7,329 nt of DNA from DATKWV01 sp035529405 (GTDB lineage: Bacteria; Planctomycetota; Phycisphaerae; Sedimentisphaerales; Anaerobacaceae): positions 1-7,329 of the forward strand of contig DATKWV010000087.1 in the NCBI GenBank assembly GCA_035529405.1, read 5' to 3'. This document shows positions 2,954 through 7,329 of this stretch, one piece after another; position 1 is the first letter of the stretch, and each line of letters begins with the position of its first letter. The translations under genes were made by a program, and so were the position numbers. Below the pieces are notes generated by a model that saw only the letters and a list, made by a program, of their open reading frames with translations, had not been told where the DNA came from and did not search any database.

Positions 2954-5542
2954 ATGAAATTCGACAAATTTACGTTAAAGGCTCAGGAGGCATTAGCCAC
3001 GGCCCAGCAGATTGCGATGGCCAAATCGCATATGGTCTTGTCGCCTTTGCACTTGCTAAGCGCTGCTTGTGGTGATGAAGATGGTGTGGTGGTTATGATA
3101 CTTAAGAAAATAGGCGCCAGTGTTTCACAGATTAGCGACATGGCCGACAACGAGCTTTCCCGGCTGCCGCAGGGTAAAGGTCAGTCGCAGATTATGCCGG
3201 AGGCGGCCTTTAATCAGGTTGTACTGGATGCACAGAATCAGGCTGACTCGATGGGTGATGAGTATCTCAGCACAGAGCACTTGTTCATATCTCTTGCGAC
3301 GGTGCCCAGCGACGCCAGGGAGATTTTAAGCGTCAACTCGGTAACACCGGCGCAAATCAAGGATTCGTTAAAGGATATTCGCGGCGGTGAAAAGATAACC
3401 GACCAGACTCCCGAAGCCAAATATCAGGCGCTTCAGCGCTACGGCATTGACCTTCTGGAAATGGCGCGCAAAGGAAAGCTTGACCCCGTTATAGGCAGAG
3501 ACGAGGAAATCAGGCGTTGTATGCAGGTGCTTAATCGCCGTACCAAGAATAATCCGGTATTGATAGGCGAACCGGGTGTGGGCAAAACCGCAATTGCCGA
3601 GGGCCTTGCGCAGCGCATCGTAGCAGGTGACGTCCCAGCCGGCCTGAAGAATAAAAGAATCATTGCTCTGGATATGGGGGCGATTATAGCCGGAACCAAG
3701 TTCAGGGGCGAATTCGAAGACCGTTTCAAGGCTGTGCTGAAGGAGGTTGTAAACGCGCAGGGACAGATAATACTTTTCATCGACGAGCTGCATACCGTTG
3801 TCGGTGCAGGCAGAGCTGAGGGCTCGGTCGATGCGGGCAATTTGCTCAAACCTTCTCTGGCGAGGGGTGAGCTGCGCTGCATAGGGGCCACTACGATTGA
3901 CGAGTATCGCAGGTATGTTGAGAAGGATGCCGCCCTTGAGAGACGGTTTCAACCTATTCTCATCGACCCCCCGACTGTCGAGGAGACCATCGCCATTCTG
4001 CGGGGCCTGAAGGACCGCTATGATACGCATCACGGTGTTCGCATCACCGATTCAGCCCTTGTTGCCGCTGCGACCTTGTCTAATCGTTACATAACCGACC
4101 GCTGGCTGCCGGACAAAGCCATCGATTTGGTTGACGAAGCTGGCTCCAAACTGCGAATTGAAAATGACTCGCTGCCGGCGGAACTCGATACCATTCGCAG
4201 AAAGATTGTCCAACTGCAGATTGAGCGCGAGGCATTGAAGGAAGAAAGTGACGATGCAAGCAAAGAGAGATTGAAAAATGCCGAAAAGCAATTGGCCGGG
4301 TTGCAAAAACAGAACGAACAGCTTACCGGGCAGTGGGAAAGCGAAAAAGGTGACATTGACCGGATAAAACAGCTCAAGCAAAAGATTGAAGATACTCAGA
4401 ATCAGTTTGAAAACGCCCAGCGGAAAGGCGACCTCGAGACTGCCGCGAGGTTGAAATACGGCACGATAGCGGATTTGAAAAAGCAGCTCCAGGAAAGGGA
4501 AGCCGAGCTGGCCAAAACCGACAAGGCCAAGATAATCCGCAATGAGGTTACTGAAGAGCATATAGCTGAGGTTGTATCCAAGTGGACGGGGATACCTGTG
4601 GCCAGGCTGCTTGGCGGCCAGCGACAGAGACTTATGACTATGGAGTCCGAGATTAAAAAACGTATAGTCGGCCAGGAAGAAGCGGTTACTGCGATTTGCA
4701 ATGCCATCCGCAGAAGCAGGGCAGGGCTGGGTGACCCGAATCGGCCAATCGGCTCGTTTCTGTTTCTGGGGCCCACCGGCGTCGGCAAGACCGAGCTTTC
4801 CAAAGCCCTTGCGGATTTTCTTTTTAACAACCCTGCGGCTATGGTCCGCATTGATATGAGCGAGTTTATGGAGCAGCATTCGGTTGCAAGACTTATAGGC
4901 TCACCGCCCGGCTATGTCGGCTACGAGGAAGGCGGAAGACTGACCGAGGCGATTCGTCGTAAACCTTATTCGGTGATACTTCTGGACGAAATAGAAAAAG
5001 CACATCCGGACGTTTTCAATATACTGCTGCAGGTATTTGACGACGGACGATTGACTGACGGCAAGGGCCGAACCGTTGATTTCAAAAACACCGTGGTTAT
5101 TATGACCAGCAATATCGCCAGCCAGCAGATTCAGGAGCTGACCGAAGAATCCGGAGCCGATTGGGAAATCGAAGCACATGTAAAAGACGCCCTGAAAAAG
5201 CACTTTAAGCCCGAATTTCTCAATCGTGTCGATGAGATAATTGTTTTCCATATGCTCACCAGGGAAGATTTGAAAAAGATTGTCGATATACAATTGGATT
5301 ACCTGGCCCAGCGGTTGAGGGAACGCAAGATTGAGGTCGAATTTACCGACAATGCACGTCAGCAGGTAGCCGGTGAAGGTTACGACCCTGTTTTTGGCGC
5401 GCGGCCGTTAAAACGCACCATACAGCAAAGGCTCGAGAACCCGCTGGCAGGACAGCTTTTGGCTGGCAATTTTGCCGAAGGCGATACGGTCAGAATCGAT
5501 GCCGACCAGCACAAGTTCATCTTCGAAAAGGTTGAGAAATGA
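2954..5542 (+). CDS. clpB: ATP-dependent chaperone ClpB (Hsp100 disaggregase)
   Basis: Complete, 862 residues, close to the usual 850-870. ClpB is a cytoplasmic hexamer that, with DnaK, threads aggregated proteins through its pore and frees them. Domains in order: Clp N-domain double repeat (about 5-145); first AAA+ module with Walker A GEPGVGKT (205-212), pore loop GTKFRGEFE (247-255), Walker B ILFIDE (273-278) and arginine fingers ERRF (329-332); the long coiled-coil M-domain (about 405-525), which separates ClpB from ClpA and ClpC; second AAA+ module with Walker A GPTGVGKT (606-613), pore loop GYVGY (653-657), Walker B ILLDE (675-679), arginine finger FLNR (755-758) and sensor-2 GARPLKR (815-821). 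The first pore loop carries Phe250 where E. coli has Tyr; an aromatic is kept. The start is set by AAAGGG 7 bases upstream. It stands alone and converges on purQ, with 5 bases between stop codons. The upstream palindrome and leader suggest stress control. No damage is seen. Confidence 0.98.
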   Translation: MKFDKFTLKAQEALATAQQIAMAKSHMVLSPLHLLSAACGDEDGVVVMILKKIGASVSQISDMADNELSRLPQGKGQSQIMPEAAFNQVVLDAQNQADSMGDEYLSTEHLFISLATVPSDAREILSVNSVTPAQIKDSLKDIRGGEKITDQTPEAKYQALQRYGIDLLEMARKGKLDPVIGRDEEIRRCMQVLNRRTKNNPVLIGEPGVGKTAIAEGLAQRIVAGDVPAGLKNKRIIALDMGAIIAGTKFRGEFEDRFKAVLKEVVNAQGQIILFIDELHTVVGAGRAEGSVDAGNLLKPSLARGELRCIGATTIDEYRRYVEKDAALERRFQPILIDPPTVEETIAILRGLKDRYDTHHGVRITDSALVAAATLSNRYITDRWLPDKAIDLVDEAGSKLRIENDSLPAELDTIRRKIVQLQIEREALKEESDDASKERLKNAEKQLAGLQKQNEQLTGQWESEKGDIDRIKQLKQKIEDTQNQFENAQRKGDLETAARLKYGTIADLKKQLQEREAELAKTDKAKIIRNEVTEEHIAEVVSKWTGIPVARLLGGQRQRLMTMESEIKKRIVGQEEAVTAICNAIRRSRAGLGDPNRPIGSFLFLGPTGVGKTELSKALADFLFNNPAAMVRIDMSEFMEQHSVARLIGSPPGYVGYEEGGRLTEAIRRKPYSVILLDEIEKAHPDVFNILLQVFDDGRLTDGKGRTVDFKNTVVIMTSNIASQQIQELTEESGADWEIEAHVKDALKKHFKPEFLNRVDEIIVFHMLTREDLKKIVDIQLDYLAQRLRERKIEVEFTDNARQQVAGEGYDPVFGARPLKRTIQQRLENPLAGQLLAGNFAEGDTVRIDADQHKFIFEKVEK

Positions 5543-5547
5543 ATCGG

Positions 5548-6339
5548 CTAAAGGTTTTGTCGTATATATTTGACGGCGTTGTTGAAAATTGTCATACCAT
5601 CGGCGCCTGGTCTGTTACTTAGCCTGCACCAATGTGGGTGTTGAGTTGGTCTTACGAACCTTTCCGGATGCGGCATAAGTCCGAGCACCCGGCCTGTACT
5701 GTCCGTTAAGCCTGCTATCGAATCCACCGAGCCGTTGGGATTAACCGGATAGTTACCCTCCTGGCCGTTTTCATCCACGTACTTAAACGCAATATGCCCG
5801 TTGGATTTCAACGTTTCAACAGTGCCTGTGTCTTTCGTATAGACTTTGCCCTCCCCGTGAGCGACAGGAAGATAAATTCGTCTGTGCGGCTCTATAAAGA
5901 CGCATCTGCCGGTTTGCGGCGCAAGATATACCCATCTGTCCTCGAATTTTCCGCTGTCGTTGTATGTTATGGTAACGCAGCGGTTATCCCATCCTGTGTC
6001 TGAGCTAAAACCAGGCAGGATTCCTGTTTTTACCAGCACCTGAAAGCCGTTGCATATACCCAGTATCAGTTTGCCCGCATTGAGAAACTGTTGTAAAGCC
6101 TCATAAAGATGGTGAATAATTTGATTTGCGAGGATTTTACCGGCGGCCACGTCGTCACCGTAGCTGAACCCGCCGGGAAAAACAATTATCTGGAAATCCT
6201 GGAGCATCTGTTTGTTTTCGATGATTCTGTTTATATGAACGCGCTGAGCCTGTGCGCCTGCAAGCTCGAGTGCGTATTCGGTTTCAGCGTCGCAGTTTAT
6301 CCCTGCCGCCCGCAAAACTATTGCGTTTACCTCTGTCAT
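5548..6339 (-). CDS. purQ: Phosphoribosylformylglycinamidine synthase, glutaminase subunit PurQ
   Basis: A class I glutamine amidotransferase of 263 residues. It releases ammonia from glutamine and passes it to PurL, which converts FGAR to FGAM in the fourth step of de novo purine synthesis, in the cytoplasm. Seen: N-terminal AAGINCDAETEYAL (11-24), the oxyanion strand VFPGGFSYGDD (53-63), the nucleophile elbow GICNGFQ with Cys96 (94-100), PVAHGEGKV (158-166) and the catalytic His224/Glu226 in LMPHPER (221-227). It is longer than the Bacillus type (about 227 residues) and resembles the amidotransferase domain of the large one-chain PurL, but here it is a separate gene. It starts 18 bases after the purL stop, in the same direction, so the two form one operon; no clear ribosome site precedes its ATG, which points to coupling or a leaderless-like mode. 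It ends 5 bases from the clpB stop on the other strand. Confidence 0.97.
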   Translation of the reverse strand: MTEVNAIVLRAAGINCDAETEYALELAGAQAQRVHINRIIENKQMLQDFQIIVFPGGFSYGDDVAAGKILANQIIHHLYEALQQFLNAGKLILGICNGFQVLVKTGILPGFSSDTGWDNRCVTITYNDSGKFEDRWVYLAPQTGRCVFIEPHRRIYLPVAHGEGKVYTKDTGTVETLKSNGHIAFKYVDENGQEGNYPVNPNGSVDSIAGLTDSTGRVLGLMPHPERFVRPTQHPHWCRLSNRPGADGMTIFNNAVKYIRQNL

Positions 6340-6357
6340 TTTGTTAATAAACCCGTA

Positions 6358-7329
6358 CTACCAGTCAAAAGTCTTTTGCCAGGCTTTTTTCAATGAATCC
6401 AAGTCCTGTTCAATCACAGCCCTGCCGTCCGCAGCCTTTATAACAAGCATCTTTTCTTCGGTAACCGTACCGATGTGCCCGAACGGTACGTTGAGCATCA
6501 GCTTTGCAAAGCTGTGATAGTTTTCCGGTTCCACCTCTACTATGTATCGGGAATTTGATTCGCTGAACAATTTGGTGTCGGCCCTTGTGCAGGCCGGGCT
6601 TGCCGGCAGACCCCTAAGGTCGGCTTTTATGCCCAGCCCGCCTGCGAAGGCCATCTCCGCCAGTGCAACAGCCAGGCCGCCTTCGCTGCAGTCGTGACAG
6701 CTGACCGCCAGGCCTTCAGCTATGGCCCTGCAAACTCTTTTGGCAATTTCCGGCGCGGTCTTGGGGTTCACCTGCGGCACGTGTGCACCCAGTTGATTGT
6801 GGATTTTGTAATAATGTGAGCCGCCCAGTTCATTTTTGGTTTCACCGGCCACAAACAACAGGTTCCCCGCCTTTTTAACGTCCATACTTACACACTTATT
6901 AACATCGTCAACCAGCGACATCGCACTTATCAAGAGAGTCGGCGGTATCGCTATTTGTGTGCCGTCCTGGCAGTGAAACTCATTGTTCAGCGAATCCTTG
7001 CCGGAAATAAAAGGTGCCCCGAAAGCCATCGCACCGTCGTAGCAGGCCATAGCAGCCCTTACTAACTGGCCTAATGTCCGGGCGTTGTCGCAGTTGCCCC
7101 AGCAGAAGTTATCCAGCAGGGCGATACGGTCGGCCCTTGCGCCGACGCAGATTAAATTGCGAATCGCCTCATCGATACCGGCCAGGGCCATCCAGTATGG
7201 GTCAATGTCGCCGTACAATGGGTTCATACCGCAACTGATTGCAATGCCTTTGTCCGAATCGAACCTGGGTCTTATGACCGCAGCGTCGCCGGGGCCGTCG
7301 TTTGCCGCACCGACCAGCGGCTTGATAAC
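6358..7329 (-). CDS. purL: Phosphoribosylformylglycinamidine synthase subunit PurL (partial, C-terminal 323 residues)
   Basis: The synthetase subunit of FGAM synthase: with ATP and ammonia from PurQ it turns FGAR into FGAM. The frame is open to the window end, so the N-terminal part, including the first ATP-binding half, is missing from view; the ATG at 7227 is internal. Visible in order, counting from the window edge: KPLVGAANDGPGDAAVIRPR (3-22), MNPLYGDIDPYWMALAGIDEAIRN (35-58, second AIRS-type N domain), LLDNFCWGN (71-79), FGAPFISGKDSLNNEF (103-118), then the C-terminal AIRS domain with VAGETKNELGGS (160-171), CHDCSEGGLAVALAEM (211-226) and LFSESNSRY (254-262). The family usually has HDxSEGGL, so this is intact. 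The stop is TAG at 6358-6360. purQ follows after 18 bases. Whether PurS is fused to the N-terminus or encoded elsewhere cannot be seen here. Confidence 0.96.
   Translation of the reverse strand, partial: VIKPLVGAANDGPGDAAVIRPRFDSDKGIAISCGMNPLYGDIDPYWMALAGIDEAIRNLICVGARADRIALLDNFCWGNCDNARTLGQLVRAAMACYDGAMAFGAPFISGKDSLNNEFHCQDGTQIAIPPTLLISAMSLVDDVNKCVSMDVKKAGNLLFVAGETKNELGGSHYYKIHNQLGAHVPQVNPKTAPEIAKRVCRAIAEGLAVSCHDCSEGGLAVALAEMAFAGGLGIKADLRGLPASPACTRADTKLFSESNSRYIVEVEPENYHSFAKLMLNVPFGHIGTVTEEKMLVIKAADGRAVIEQDLDSLKKAWQKTFDW

Noticed and set aside
3368..4033. Long minus-strand frame opposite clpB (221 residues)
   Set aside because: It is a shadow of the constrained clpB codons on the other strand, with no recognisable motif.
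4052..4879. Longest minus-strand frame opposite clpB (275 residues)
   Set aside because: Its Leu/Phe-rich composition mirrors the Lys/Glu-rich coiled-coil of ClpB. No start context or family features support it.

Overview
The window looks like a bacterial chromosome segment, most likely from a planctomycete-type organism. That assignment is an inference and only moderately firm. It rests on the style of the decayed integrase (HSLR box, VHPKTAQSIMRHS, YTHTLRG, then an 'ATGTDD' tail running into an antisense tRNA) and on the separate purL and purQ genes. The left part (about 1-2600) is accessory in character. The right part (about 2840-7329) is housekeeping and looks ordinary.

Left to right: 1-214 holds no gene but has a nested 63-base inverted repeat. 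From about 215 to 1068 (+) lies the catalytic half of a tyrosine recombinase. Its N-terminal half is gone and its box I region is frame-disrupted. Its 3' end reads through the terminator and the whole antisense sequence of tRNA-Lys(CTT). Two minus-strand tRNAs follow: one with anticodon CAT (1150-1221, better fitting tRNA-Ile2 than elongator Met) and tRNA-Lys(CTT) (1002-1074). They are separated by a heptad-repeat hairpin and end at a clear intrinsic terminator (957-990) that lies inside the integrase tail. Positions 1222-1485 hold no convincing gene. A small two-helix membrane ORF (1486-1695, -) lies downstream of an MNT/HEPN pair (2192-2536 and 1797-2195, -), which overlap by ATGA. The pair is driven by a near-consensus promoter at 2561-2589 and is probably a MntA/HepT-type toxin-antitoxin module.

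From the divergent intergenic region a perfect TATAAT overlapped by a palindrome precedes clpB (2954-5542, +), a complete disaggregase. clpB converges, with only 5 bases between stop codons, on purQ (5548-6339, -). purQ lies 18 bases downstream of purL (6358 to beyond the window end, -). PurL and PurQ together make FGAM synthase of de novo purine synthesis.

Nothing here is clearly a new system. The points most worth a second look are the integrase/tRNA/terminator overlap, the HEPN protein that lacks the usual His in its catalytic motif, and possible operator and RNA-structure control ahead of clpB.
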